Assembly (NCBI GenBank): GCA_019359355.1 | Contig: JAHHHM010000028.1 | Coordinates: 1-64,000 of the forward strand | Reading direction: 5' to 3' | Length of the DNA: 64,000 nucleotides | Origin: Microcoleus vaginatus WJT46-NPBG5 | Lineage (GTDB): Bacteria; Cyanobacteriota; Cyanobacteriia; Cyanobacteriales; Oscillatoriaceae | In this document: one piece after another, positions 47,593-56,817 of the stretch | Layout: each line of letters opens with the position of its first letter | Position numbering within the stretch: position 1 is the first letter of the stretch | Notes under the pieces: model-generated | Told to the model about the DNA's origin: nothing | Databases searched by the model: none | The model's input: the letters and a program-made list of their open reading frames with translations, nothing else | Position numbers and translations under genes: made by a program

Positions 47593-48579
47593 TCAACTTA
47601 AACCTAGTTCGCGTTTGAGTAGGCTAATGGATTCTGCCCCGATATAATTCTCACAGGGAACTACTTGGGGTGGGCGAATTAGATCGTCTCTAGCCGCCGT
47701 AATTGCAGTTTTCACCGCACCGGCACTCGCCTGATCGCAAATAATCGTCCGTGCCGTGCGAACCAAAGCATTTAATTTGTAGGCGTCGCCGGTTTGAGCC
47801 GTCATCACCAGTAGATCGTCTCCTCGCAAGCTGTGAATAATGACTTCAGCCGCTCGCAAAATACCGGAACTAAGACTAACAATTCCAAAGCAAGTATCTT
47901 TGGGAAGACTTCTTACCAAGTGAATTTCTTTGGCATAGTTGTAGATATCAATAGGGATAACGCGAACCGATTTAGGAGCCGCCGTAGCTTCTGCTTCGCC
48001 AATAAAATAACGGCTTGTTACCACTGTACCTGAGTGAGCTTGATCCAGGGCATCACTGAGTTGTTCCATTGGCACCAATTGCACAGGTATGCGAAGCGCC
48101 TGCTCCAATTCCTGGGTCATCAACTCTCCCACACCAATATCCTGACCGGGTGCCGTTACCAGCACTCGCGCACTACAGCGCAGCCGCCAGTCAATTTCTG
48201 CAAGAAATAGCTCTCTGGCTTGATTAAGCGAACAACCCTGGTTAAGCAGCTCGTCAAGACCTTTCTGCACAACTTTGTAAGCTTGGGGATGCTGTTCCAA
48301 GATGGGAGATCGCAGACGCGCACCGCTGATTTCGTTACCTTGAGCGCGGACATAAATACCAGAACCGGCTTGAGCGTCAACCAGGCCGATATCTTCTAAT
48401 TGCCGATATACTTTGCTGATGGTGTTGCGGTGGAGGCCGGTCTGCATGGCCAGTGCTCGCGTACTTGGCAGCCGGTGTCCAGGGGGAAACTGCCTTGAGG
48501 CAATCGCAAACCGGATCTGGTTAAATAGCTGAGTTGAGGCGGGAATATCACTGTCTGGTTGAATGTGAAACTGAACCAT
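47593..48579 (-). CDS. GntR-family transcriptional regulator
   Basis: The N-terminal 80 residues are a GntR winged helix: STQLFNQIRFAIASRQFPPG, LPSTRALAMQTGLHRNTISK, VYRQLEDIGLVDAQAGSGIYV. The C-terminal 230 residues are alpha/beta (VLVTAPGQDIGVGELMTQEL, SGTVVTSRYF, DLLVMTAQTGDAYKLNAL) and are neither the FadR, HutC nor MocR type I know; a periplasmic-binding-protein-like fold is possible. It is transcribed away from a dienelactone-hydrolase-family gene with about 190 bases between, so that gene is a candidate target (inference). ATG at 48579 is preceded by GGAGGTTCCGCG on the coding strand. Confidence 0.9.
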   Translation of the reverse strand: MVQFHIQPDSDIPASTQLFNQIRFAIASRQFPPGHRLPSTRALAMQTGLHRNTISKVYRQLEDIGLVDAQAGSGIYVRAQGNEISGARLRSPILEQHPQAYKVVQKGLDELLNQGCSLNQARELFLAEIDWRLRCSARVLVTAPGQDIGVGELMTQELEQALRIPVQLVPMEQLSDALDQAHSGTVVTSRYFIGEAEATAAPKSVRVIPIDIYNYAKEIHLVRSLPKDTCFGIVSLSSGILRAAEVIIHSLRGDDLLVMTAQTGDAYKLNALVRTARTIICDQASAGAVKTAITAARDDLIRPPQVVPCENYIGAESISLLKRELGLS

Positions 48580-48769
48580 CGCGGAACCTCCGAGGCGCTT
48601 AAGGGCAAAAGATTAAGAAAAGAAAGCCGTACATTTCTTTAGATTTTGTAACAAACTAAATTTGTCTAAATGTCTGAGTGGCGATGTTTTTTACGATAAA
48701 CTTTGCCGGTGGACACTAAATGTGACAACCTGGATTGTTGACAGTTCCACAACATCAAAGACAATCACG

Positions 48770-49519
48770 ATGGCAAACTTTGAGATTTCTTGCGAACACG
48801 TTAAAGTTCCTAATGGAGATTTACAAATTTCCTCATATATAGCCTATCCTGTCTGCGAAGGGACTTTCCCAGCAATTGTCATCTTGCAAGAAATATTTGG
48901 GGTGAATGCCCATATTCGAGAAGTCACAGAACGCATTGCATCTGAAGGCTATGTGGCCATTGCACCGGCACTTTACCAGCGTCTTGCTCCAGATTTTGAA
49001 ATCGGTTACACTGCCGAGGACGTAGCACTGGGCCGGCGCTATAAAGAACAAACCCAGGCATCAGAGCTTCTGGGTGATATCCAAGCTGCGATCACCTATC
49101 TCAAAAGCCAATCTTTCGTGAAAGGTGATGCCCTTGGCTGCATTGGCTTCTGCTTTGGGGGTCACGTTGCCTACCTCGCCGCCACTTTGCCAGACATTAA
49201 GGCGACTGCTTCATTTTACGGTGCCGGCATCACGACTTGGACTCCGGGCAGCGGTCAACCTACCCTAGCACGAACTTCTGAGATTGCCGGCACCCTCTAC
49301 GCCTTCTTTGGCAATCAGGATGGCAGTATTCCCGCACCTGCAGTTGAGCAGATCGAGGCAGAACTTCAGAAACATCACATCTCTCATCGCGTCTTCGTTT
49401 ACGACGGCGCTGAACACGGTTTTTTTTGTGATCGCCGCGCTAGCTACAACCCTGCTGCCGCTGCTGATGCCTGGATTCAGGTGAAGCAGCTATTTAGCCA
49501 AGTTCTGCAAGCGGTTTAA
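48770..49519 (+). CDS. Dienelactone hydrolase family protein
   Basis: This alpha/beta hydrolase has nucleophile Cys in GCIGFCFGGHVA, Asp in GNQDGSIP and His in AEHGFFCD, the Cys-Asp-His triad of dienelactone hydrolase-type enzymes. The 249-residue length fits. The start is set to ATG at 48770 (MANFEISCEHVKVPNGDL), where homology begins; the open frame reaches back to 48662 but the extra codons are unlike the family. The physiological substrate in cyanobacteria is unknown. It is divergent from a GntR regulator. Confidence 0.88.
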   Translation: MANFEISCEHVKVPNGDLQISSYIAYPVCEGTFPAIVILQEIFGVNAHIREVTERIASEGYVAIAPALYQRLAPDFEIGYTAEDVALGRRYKEQTQASELLGDIQAAITYLKSQSFVKGDALGCIGFCFGGHVAYLAATLPDIKATASFYGAGITTWTPGSGQPTLARTSEIAGTLYAFFGNQDGSIPAPAVEQIEAELQKHHISHRVFVYDGAEHGFFCDRRASYNPAAAADAWIQVKQLFSQVLQAV

Positions 49520-49952
49520 ATCTGCCGGCTAATCCTGGCGATGGCAGAATCCTAACCTAACTCGCTCGATTTGATTTTGCTTGATTGATGCAATAAATTT
49601 TTGGCCAGTCATTTTTTTGTCCTTCTCTTTTTTAGGCCGGTTTTGATGCAAATTCTTGACATAACTGAGCATTTGGCTAAAATTCTGGCATTTTTGTCTT
49701 CTTTACCCTTTTTCCTTTCTCTCTGCTGCCGGCTTTAATGTGAATGACGGGTAATCATTAGGATTTGATGTCACCCGGTTTCCGCTGTTTGCGGTAACTG
49801 ATGATACAAATTGCTAGAATCTACCCGTATCAGTACCTCCCCGCAGCCGGTTAAGCTCAGGAGGCTTTCTGTTCCGAAAGATCGCTCATTTCTAACACGA
49901 TGCCTCCCGCTACTGTTGAGTAAAAGGGAGGGTGCACCCTAGGAGATAATTC
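49520..49952. other. Intergenic region upstream of the RTX protease
   Basis: About 430 bases, with a T-rich centre (49600-49700) and a GGAGGG region near the end. It presumably has the promoter. No gene was seen. Confidence 0.3.
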
Positions 49953-51905
49953 ATGCCCACAGCTGTTCTGTCACCCGTTGAACCACAGATCACAATCAAT
50001 ATTTTTGATGCGGACTTCTACCGTGCTAACTATTCTGACATCGCCGACTTTAGCGATGAAGCAGCAAGAGAACATTTTGAACAACACGGGTTGGAAGAAG
50101 GACGCAGGTTTTCCCCGTTCTTTGATGTCGAATTTTACCGCAGAACTAACGAAGATTTAGCTAATTTGAGCAACCGGGCATTGGTGGTTCATTTTCAAGA
50201 TATTGGAATTACAGAAGGACGCGATCCGTCCCCATTCTTTAGTTATGAATATTACCAATTTGCTAACCCCGATCTTGTCGAGGCACAGCTAGATGATCAA
50301 GCATTGTTTGAACATTATCTAGAAAATGGCGTTAGGGAAGGACGCGTTGCTTCAACATTATTTGATCCGAATTACTATCGGCAGAATAACCCGGATCTCG
50401 TAGAAGCCGGTTTAAACAATCGAGAACTGCTTTTCCACTATGCTAACTATGGCATAAACGAGGGACGCCGTGCCTCACTGGTATTTGATCCCCAGTATTA
50501 TTTAAATACCAACCAAGACTTGGCAACCCAAAACTTTAACTTCCGGCAGGCATTTGAACACTATGTCCAATACGGGCAAAATGAAAATCGGCAGCCATCG
50601 ATTTTTTTTGATGCCGAGGCAATCGGGGCATTAATTCTGCCGGATGAAAAGTGGGACGTACCCAAGGGTGGCACGCTGACTTACAGTTTTGTGACAACTT
50701 CGAGCGCTTTTCAATATCCAGGCGAAGAAGGGGCTGTAGGAGAAGTCAATGATGCCATTAAAAATAATGTCCGCAAAATCATGCAAGAGTATGATAAAGT
50801 TCTTCCCTTCAATGTTGTTGAGGTGCCAGACCGGCCACCCAATGAGGGTCAGATCCGAATCATGTTTTCGGATGGGGAGGGGGAACCTAATTTTTATGCC
50901 TATGCTTATGGCCCAAATGAAGGAATTGGGGGAGATTTACATTTAAGCCGTGATTTTGAAGGCACACCTGAAGCATTTTCTGCCGGCCCTGGATCGTTTG
51001 GTTACGAAACATTAGTTCATGAACTTGGTCATGCTTTTGGCTTAAAACATCCCAATAATTACGAGGAGTCTGCCCTTAACGCTCCGGAAGAGGATGCAGA
51101 GGGTGAAGAGGTGGAAGAGATGGACGCGGGTCCCTATCTTTCTTTCCCCAAAGATAACAACACCAACACGGTGATGAGTTATAACTTTGCCGGCGCTGGC
51201 GCAAGTACGCCGATGGCTTATGATAGCCGTGCTTTGCAGTTTATCTATGGGATCAGCGATTACAACGCCGGCAATACAACGTATCAGTTTGATAGCAGTA
51301 CGTTTCTTGGTCTGAAACAAAGTATTTGGGATGCCGGCGGCAACGATACGTTTAATTTTTCTGCACTGCCGGCAACGGAAAGCTATTTCATTGACATCAA
51401 TCCGGGAGGGCACAATACAACAACCAGTGCCTTAAACGGTGCAACTTATGTTGCTTCTAGCGATCCTTCTAGGGCGAATTACCCGACTGATGTTTTTGCC
51501 ACCACGATTGCCTATGCCGCCATGATTGAAAATGTGGTGGGTTCCGCAGGCAATGACTTTATTTATGGCAACGAGGTGGGGAATACAATATCCGGAAACG
51601 AAGGCGCTGATCGGCTCACAGGTGCCAGTGGGGCTGATAACCTGACGGGGGGTGCCGGCACGGATACTTTTGTGTTCGCCAGAGGTGACGGCGGTTTGAC
51701 TGCCGGTGCGGCTGACACGCTAATAGATTTCAAAGATGGGGAAGATTTATTAGGTTTAAGTTCGGGGCTGGCTTTTAACAACATTCTGATTGAGGGAGCC
51801 GGTGCTGATACATTTATCCGAGTGGCTCAAGATGGCGAATTTTTGGCAAAGCTGACAGGAATTTCGTTTGAAACAATAACCAGTGCTGATTTCACATTGG
51901 TTTAA
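49953..51905 (+). CDS. RTX-type secreted zinc metalloprotease with N-terminal tandem repeats
   Basis: This is likely an exported calcium-stabilised protease. Residues about 15-220 contain five tandem 35-45 residue units with the pattern F-D-x-x-Y-Y-x-x-N-x-D-L ... H-Y-x-x-x-G-x-x-E-G-R (for example FDPNYYRQNNPDL, YANYGINEGRRAS). The protease domain (about 225-450) has the zinc site LVHELGHAFGLKHP near 355 and the Met-turn TVMSYNF near 407, as in serralysins. Residues 530-580 have RTX nonapeptides (GSAGNDFIYG, GNEGADRLTG, GGAGTDTFVF). There is no N-terminal signal peptide, consistent with a C-terminal type I secretion signal. No type I secretion genes are adjacent. ATG at 49953 follows AGGAGA. 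A terminator lies at 51914-51951. Confidence 0.92.
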   Translation: MPTAVLSPVEPQITINIFDADFYRANYSDIADFSDEAAREHFEQHGLEEGRRFSPFFDVEFYRRTNEDLANLSNRALVVHFQDIGITEGRDPSPFFSYEYYQFANPDLVEAQLDDQALFEHYLENGVREGRVASTLFDPNYYRQNNPDLVEAGLNNRELLFHYANYGINEGRRASLVFDPQYYLNTNQDLATQNFNFRQAFEHYVQYGQNENRQPSIFFDAEAIGALILPDEKWDVPKGGTLTYSFVTTSSAFQYPGEEGAVGEVNDAIKNNVRKIMQEYDKVLPFNVVEVPDRPPNEGQIRIMFSDGEGEPNFYAYAYGPNEGIGGDLHLSRDFEGTPEAFSAGPGSFGYETLVHELGHAFGLKHPNNYEESALNAPEEDAEGEEVEEMDAGPYLSFPKDNNTNTVMSYNFAGAGASTPMAYDSRALQFIYGISDYNAGNTTYQFDSSTFLGLKQSIWDAGGNDTFNFSALPATESYFIDINPGGHNTTTSALNGATYVASSDPSRANYPTDVFATTIAYAAMIENVVGSAGNDFIYGNEVGNTISGNEGADRLTGASGADNLTGGAGTDTFVFARGDGGLTAGAADTLIDFKDGEDLLGLSSGLAFNNILIEGAGADTFIRVAQDGEFLAKLTGISFETITSADFTLV

Positions 51906-51913
51906 CCGGCCAA

Positions 51914-51951
51914 AATTAATAATTAAACATTCAGGCGTTTAATTGTTAATT
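51914..51951 (+). terminator. Terminator hairpin after RTX protease
   Basis: A 15-bp AT-rich stem (AATTAATAATTAAAC with GTTTAATTGTTAATT, one wobble) with an 8-base loop, ending in a T-rich arm, nine bases after the stop codon. Confidence 0.7.
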
Positions 51952-52170
51952 TATGTGCCGGTGTCGCCTCTGTTAGCCCAAGCATTCCCGATGGCGCGAG
52001 TTTTACCTAGATCGCTGCCTATTTTGAATCAGTGGAGAATTGGCTATAGTGAGTAAGCCAAGGTTTGCTCCTAACGTCAGCCGCCGACTTTCCCTTCCCA
52101 AAGGCAACACAGCCGGCACAGTTGGGGTAAGCAACCTCACTTAATCTCTGTTTCCTTGCTTTGAACTGTC

Positions 52171-53106
52171 ATGAATCCAGAATCGCTCCGTTCTCAAGCG
52201 GCAAACGCGTCCTTCTCGATGGACGATTTTGCCAAAGCCCTCGAACAACACGACTACGAGTTTCCAAAGGGAAAGGTGGTACGCGGCAAGCCGTTTGAAT
52301 ACGACCCGGAGGGCGCGTATGTTGATATCGGTGGCAAATCACCGGCATTTCTCCCCATCACAGAGGCTTCCTTGAGACGGGTTACGAATTTGTCTGAAGT
52401 GCTGCCGTTGCAGGAAGAACGGGACTTCCTGATCATCCGAGAGCAAAATTCTGATGGCCAAGTAACGCTTTCTCTGCGGCAGCTTGAACTGCAAAAAGTT
52501 TGGGAAGAGCTGCTTCAGGTGCAGGAAAGTGGCCAATCCGTGCAGGCACGTGTCACCGGCACCAATAAGGGAGGCGTCACAGTGGATGTGCGAGGTTTGC
52601 GGGGGTTTATTCCGCGTTCGCATTTAGTGGCGCGAGACAATTTAGAGGAATTGATTGGGCAACGCCTGACAGCCAACTTTTTAGAAATCAATCAAGACAC
52701 GAATAAATTGGTGCTATCTCAGCGCTTAATAGCTCAAGCAAATCGCGTTAGCCAGTTGTCAGTTGGTGAGCTGGTTGAAGGTGAAATTGTTAGCATTAAG
52801 CCCTTTGGAGTGTTTGTCAGTTTAGATGGCGTTACTGCCTTACTGCACATCAAGCAGGTGAGCCAAACCTATATTTCCTCGCTTCCAGATGTGTTTAAGC
52901 TGGGTCAGCCGATCAAAGCTGTGATCATTGAGCTAGATGAATGGAAAGGCCGAATTTCCCTCTCTACCCGTGTTTTGGAAAATTACCCCGGAGAGATGCT
53001 GGAGAAAATGCCGGAAGTGATGGCAGATGCTGAGCAGCGGGCAAAGAAAGTCGGCAAGAAAGACACTGAGCCGGCAAAGCCGGTGGCCAAGGTTCAAGAA
53101 AGCTAA
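52171..53106 (+). CDS. rps1: 30S ribosomal protein S1 (short cyanobacterial form)
   Basis: S1 binds mRNA on the small ribosomal subunit. The 311-residue protein has three S1 RNA-binding domains (about 30-105, 118-185 and 200-270), as in cyanobacterial and chloroplast S1, against six in Escherichia coli. Motifs GAYVDIGGKSPAFLPI, GVTVDVRGLRGFIPRSH and FGVFVSLDGVTALLHI are visible. The C-terminus is Lys/Pro-rich. Which S1 paralogue this is (rps1A or rps1B type) cannot be fixed. ATG at 52171. Two hairpins follow (53103-53129 and 53145-53186). Confidence 0.93.
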   Translation: MNPESLRSQAANASFSMDDFAKALEQHDYEFPKGKVVRGKPFEYDPEGAYVDIGGKSPAFLPITEASLRRVTNLSEVLPLQEERDFLIIREQNSDGQVTLSLRQLELQKVWEELLQVQESGQSVQARVTGTNKGGVTVDVRGLRGFIPRSHLVARDNLEELIGQRLTANFLEINQDTNKLVLSQRLIAQANRVSQLSVGELVEGEIVSIKPFGVFVSLDGVTALLHIKQVSQTYISSLPDVFKLGQPIKAVIIELDEWKGRISLSTRVLENYPGEMLEKMPEVMADAEQRAKKVGKKDTEPAKPVAKVQES

Positions 53107-53129
53107 TATGCAATTAAACAGCATATTAG
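53103..53129 (+). terminator. Hairpin overlapping the rps1 stop codon
   Basis: CTAATATGC and its exact inverse GCATATTAG form a 9-bp stem with a 9-base loop. The left arm includes the rps1 stop codon. Confidence 0.55.
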
Positions 53130-53144
53130 TCTAGCAAAATCACA

Positions 53145-53186
53145 CAAAGGCAAAAGGCAAACAAATCGTTTGACCTTTGCCTTTTG
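53145..53186 (+). terminator. Second hairpin downstream of rps1
   Basis: A bulged stem between CAAAGGCAAAAGGCAAAC and GTTTGACCTTTGCCTTTTG with an AATC-type loop; the right arm is T-rich. It is the likely transcription terminator of rps1. Confidence 0.6.
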
Positions 53187-53303
53187 AGTGTGGTTTCATT
53201 GGTTTAATTATCCATTAATACAGAGCGAGTGTCGGCTTTATCTTCCAAGTAAAAGATTTTAAAAGCCGTTAAAGTATCGGCATTTATGTTAAGCGTAGTT
53301 AGG

Positions 53304-53534
53304 TTAAATTTTATTACTTATATTACGAGTATCGACCCGAAATAACAGACACACCGACACTAAAACCCAGCCCCAAACCATCCGCTCATTCCCCCAAAGA
53401 TCGCACATAGGCAAGCGTCCCACCGGCGCATATTGAGTAAAACTTAAGTCTTCTACGAAGGTCCTTCCAAAATCTCCTTCGCCTAAGTAATTAATAATTT
53501 TGTAACGTCCGCCTAATGTATTTCTTAGCGTCAA
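53304..53534 (-). pseudogene. N-terminal remnant of a Ser/Thr protein kinase
   Basis: The first 30 codons read MTLRNTLGGRYKIINYLGEG followed by DFGRTFVED, the usual start of cyanobacterial Ser/Thr kinases up to the glycine loop (GGRY-x-I-I-x-x-L-G-x-G-x-F-G-x-T-F). After VED the sequence no longer resembles a kinase (QYAPVGRLPMCDLWGN onward) and ends after 76 codons. The catalytic Lys, HRD and DFG regions are absent. The frame begins with TTG at 53534. It is best read as a truncated relic in the rps1-ispG gap; no insertion sequence borders it. Confidence 0.55.
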
Positions 53535-53742
53535 ATTCAGGCAACCTAGTTGATTCCGCTTGTCGAATCGCGTGTTGATCTCAATCTTGGCCTAAAACTC
53601 TAAGCCGGCTTGGTTCGTGAGAACAACAAAATTTGGAGTAAAATTGCTTACTTCCTGCCTTCACTCAACTTTGTCAACCAAACCGGCACCTTCTGTGGCA
53701 ACCTGATAAACAGAGAGGATCGCCGCAATTAACGATAGCTTT

Positions 53743-54969
53743 ATGCAAACTCTGCCCACTTTAACAACTTCTAACGCCTCTACCAGTCAATTCTCTACCG
53801 ATACCACCATCCACCGACGCAAAACACGCCCTGTTAAGGTGGGCAATGTCACCATCGGCGGCGGCTACCCTGTGGTAGTGCAGTCGATGATTAATGAAGA
53901 CACGCTTGATATTGACGGATCGGTTGCCGGCATTCGGCGCTTGCACGAAATTGGCTGTGAGATCGTGCGCGTTACCGTGCCCAGTATGGCGCACGCCAAA
54001 GCCCTGGCGGAAATTAAGCAAAAACTGATTGAAACTTACCAGCAAGTCCCCCTAGTCGCCGACGTGCATCACAACGGCATGAAGATCGCCTTGGAAGTGG
54101 CAAAGCACGTGGATAAGGTGCGGATCAATCCGGGGCTATATGTGTTTGAAAAGCCCAAAGCTGACAGAACCGAATACAGCCAAACTGAATTTGATGAAAT
54201 AGGGGAAAAAATACGCGAAACGCTAAAACCTTTAGTGGTTTCTCTTCGCGATCAAGGAAAAGCAATGAGAATCGGGGTCAATCACGGTTCTCTGGGTGAA
54301 CGGATGCTGTTTACCTACGGTGATACGCCAGAAGGCATGGTGGAATCTGCTTTAGAATTCATCCGCATCTGTGAGTCGTTAGATTTCCGCAATATCGTGA
54401 TTTCGATGAAGGCGTCGCGGGTGCCGGTGATGTTAGCTGCCTACCGGCTAATGGCACAGCGCATGGATGGCTTGGGTATGGATTATCCCCTGCATTTGGG
54501 CGTTACAGAAGCCGGTGATGGGGAATACGGGCGGATTAAGTCAACTGCCGGCATTGCCACCCTGTTAGCCGATGGCATAGGAGATACGATTCGCGTCTCC
54601 CTCACGGAAGCCCCAGAAAAAGAAATTCCCGTTTGCTACAGCATTCTGCAAGCGCTGGGTTTGCGGAAAACAATGGTGGAGTATGTTGCCTGTCCTTCTT
54701 GTGGTCGCACTTTGTTTAATTTAGAAGAAGTGCTGCATAAAGTGCGCGAAGCAACTAAACATCTCACCGGTCTGGATATTGCAGTCATGGGCTGTATTGT
54801 CAATGGCCCAGGAGAAATGGCGGATGCTGACTATGGCTATGTCGGAAAACAAGCCGGCTACATTTCTTTATATCGCGGGCGGGAAGAAATCAAAAAAGTC
54901 CCAGAAGATCGGGGAGTTGAGGAGTTAATTAATTTAATCAAAACCGATGGCCGTTGGGTTGATCCCTAA
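53743..54969 (+). CDS. ispG: 4-hydroxy-3-methylbut-2-enyl diphosphate synthase
   Basis: The enzyme converts methylerythritol cyclodiphosphate to HMBPP in the MEP isoprenoid pathway, feeding carotenoids, chlorophyll phytol and quinones; in cyanobacteria ferredoxin supplies the electrons. The N-terminal region has [19 protein letters not shown] and VQSMINEDT. The [4Fe-4S] ligands are in [15 protein letters not shown] and [17 protein letters not shown]. The 408-residue length matches the bacterial/plastid form without the large plant insertion. ATG at 53743. Confidence 0.98.
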   Translation: MQTLPTLTTSNASTSQFSTDTTIHRRKTRPVKVGNVTIGGGYPVVVQSMINEDTLDIDGSVAGIRRLHEIGCEIVRVTVPSMAHAKALAEIKQKLIETYQQVPLVADVHHNGMKIALEVAKHVDKVRINPGLYVFEKPKADRTEYSQTEFDEIGEKIRETLKPLVVSLRDQGKAMRIGVNHGSLGERMLFTYGDTPEGMVESALEFIRICESLDFRNIVISMKASRVPVMLAAYRLMAQRMDGLGMDYPLHLGVTEAGDGEYGRIKSTAGIATLLADGIGDTIRVSLTEAPEKEIPVCYSILQALGLRKTMVEYVACPSCGRTLFNLEEVLHKVREATKHLTGLDIAVMGCIVNGPGEMADADYGYVGKQAGYISLYRGREEIKKVPEDRGVEELINLIKTDGRWVDP

Positions 54970-55064
54970 AAATTTCTCCAAAATGACTTAACTGGCGAGG
55001 GTTGACAGATGTGTTGAACACGTCCTCCCATTGCCTGTGTTAGAGTGAGCGAAATGCCATTGCA

Positions 55065-56423
55065 ATGTTTCCTTTCCGGCTCAGCAATCCTATGGAACTA
55101 ACAAGACGTGGACTCGTTGTAGGCGCGACTGTCGTTATGGTTAGCGCGGTCGCAATTACAGGAGCTAGTATTCACCTCAAAGGTCAGGCTTTCTTTCAAG
55201 ATAGTCCTAAAGAACTGGTTGATGAAGTTTGGCAGATAATTGACCGCAACTATGTGGATGCGACCTTCAACCAGGTGGATTGGCAGGCGGTTCGTAGTGA
55301 TTATCTGGGCCGGCCCTATAACAGCAAAGAGGATGCTTACAAAGCTATCCGGGAAATGCTGGAGAAGCTCAACGATCCCTACACCCGGTTTATGGACCCG
55401 CGAGAGTTCCAAAATATGCAAATTGATACGCAGGGGGAACTCACCGGCGTAGGGCTTCAGTTAGCTCAAGATGAGGAAACGAAAAAGCTGATCGTAATTT
55501 CGCCGATAGAAGAAACACCGGCATTCCGTGCAGGGATTTTGGCTAAAGATTTTATCGTCAAAATTGATGGCGCAAGTACCGAAGGCATGGATGTAAATCA
55601 GGCGGTGAACCTGATCCGAGGGCAGGCCGGCACAGAAGTAACCCTCACCATTTTACGCGGGAAAGAACAGTTAGACTTTCGCCTAAAACGTGAGCGGTTT
55701 GAAATTCATCCAGTCCGCCACTCTTTACGCAAAACTCCGACGGGAGATATTGGCTATATTCGCCTGAACCAGTTTAGTTCTAATGCTCCTAAAGAAATGC
55801 GGGATGCAATTCAAGATTTAGAAAAACAGAACGTGACTGGCTATGTTTTGGATCTGCGTTCTAACCCCGGTGGATTGCTTAACGGCAGTATTGATATTGC
55901 CCGGATGTGGCTACAAGATGGCACGATTGTTTCAACCGTAAACCGGCGCGGCGAAATGGATCGTCAGAGTGCGAATAAACGCGCTTTAACCGATAAGCCT
56001 TTGGTGGTTTTGGTAGATGGTGGCTCGGCAAGTGCGAGCGAAATTCTCTCTGGGGCATTACAAGATAATAAACGGGCGGTTTTAATCGGAACTAAAACCT
56101 TCGGTAAAGGTTTGGTGCAATCTGTGCGCGGATTGGGCGATGGTTCAGGATTAGCTGTGACGATTGCCAAGTATCTCACTCCCAGTGGGCGAGATATTAA
56201 TAAGCATGGAATTGATCCAGATGTGGTGCTGGAACTATCGGAAGAGCAGAAGCTCGTGTTGCGTAAAGATATCACGAAAATCGGCTCTCCAGAAGATGCT
56301 CAATATGCCAAAGCGGTAGAAGTGTTAAAGCAAGAAATTGCAGGAAAAGGAGGAAACCGGGCAGAAACAGCGGTGCCGGCGAAGACAACTAAACCTACTA
56401 AAACACCCGCTAAAGCTAAATAG
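55065..56423 (+). CDS. Carboxyl-terminal processing protease (S41 family)
   Basis: This Ser/Lys protease acts outside the cytoplasm. In cyanobacteria CtpA processes the D1 precursor; this one may be CtpB or CtpC, and the paralogue cannot be assigned. An N-terminal hydrophobic segment (GLVVGATVVMVSAVAITG, about 17-35) acts as signal or anchor. The PDZ domain is at about 115-205 (GELTGVGLQL, PAFRAGILAKDFIVKIDG). Catalytic Ser is in GGSASASEILSGAL near 320 and Lys in TFGKGLVQS near 347. The tail is Lys/Pro/Thr-rich. The start may be ATG at 55065 or the internal ATG at MELTRRGLV. A hairpin follows. Confidence 0.93.
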   Translation: MFPFRLSNPMELTRRGLVVGATVVMVSAVAITGASIHLKGQAFFQDSPKELVDEVWQIIDRNYVDATFNQVDWQAVRSDYLGRPYNSKEDAYKAIREMLEKLNDPYTRFMDPREFQNMQIDTQGELTGVGLQLAQDEETKKLIVISPIEETPAFRAGILAKDFIVKIDGASTEGMDVNQAVNLIRGQAGTEVTLTILRGKEQLDFRLKRERFEIHPVRHSLRKTPTGDIGYIRLNQFSSNAPKEMRDAIQDLEKQNVTGYVLDLRSNPGGLLNGSIDIARMWLQDGTIVSTVNRRGEMDRQSANKRALTDKPLVVLVDGGSASASEILSGALQDNKRAVLIGTKTFGKGLVQSVRGLGDGSGLAVTIAKYLTPSGRDINKHGIDPDVVLELSEEQKLVLRKDITKIGSPEDAQYAKAVEVLKQEIAGKGGNRAETAVPAKTTKPTKTPAKAK

Positions 56424-56425
56424 TA

Positions 56426-56456
56426 AAAAGTCCTCAATTCAGGACTCAGGACTTTT
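56426..56456. terminator. Hairpin between converging genes
   Basis: AAAAGTCCT and AGGACTTTT form a 9-bp stem with T and A runs on both sides, just after the protease stop and overlapping the end of the small minus-strand gene at 56455. It is probably bidirectional. Confidence 0.7.
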
Positions 56457-56643
56457 ACTGTGGCTGGCATTTGCCGGCTCTAATTAATCCCACCCGACGA
56501 GCAATGGCTTCATCGAGTGATGTATAGGGACCCCAGCTTTCACCGAGATTGGGGTCTTCTTTTTTTTCAATTTGTTCAGATGGAACTATATCACAGCTTC
56601 CCTGAGGACGTTTGATGATATACCAAGTTTGTAAATTTTCCAT
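56455..56643 (-). CDS. Small conserved hypothetical protein (62 aa)
   Basis: The short soluble protein MENLQTWYIIKRPQGSCDIV to RRVGLIRAGKCQPQ has an acidic central stretch and a WGPYTSLDEAIARR block. A compact alpha/beta fold is possible. I know of no function. ATG at 56643 is chosen because GAGG lies eight bases upstream; longer starts at 56667 and 56751 are less well supported. It lies between the protease (convergent) and the Uma2-family gene (divergent). Confidence 0.6.
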   Translation of the reverse strand: MENLQTWYIIKRPQGSCDIVPSEQIEKKEDPNLGESWGPYTSLDEAIARRVGLIRAGKCQPQ

Positions 56644-56817
56644 AATTGCCTCAAAATTTGTTTCCATAATATCTTTAATTTTCCTCAATAACTGAGTTGT
56701 GAAAATGCTTTTGAATTTGGTATTACTTATCGACGACGCACCCGTCATCAAAATTTAATTCATCTCCCAAAAAGTGAAAACTGATAAACTTAAATTAACC
56801 GAATCGCCCAAAATTCT

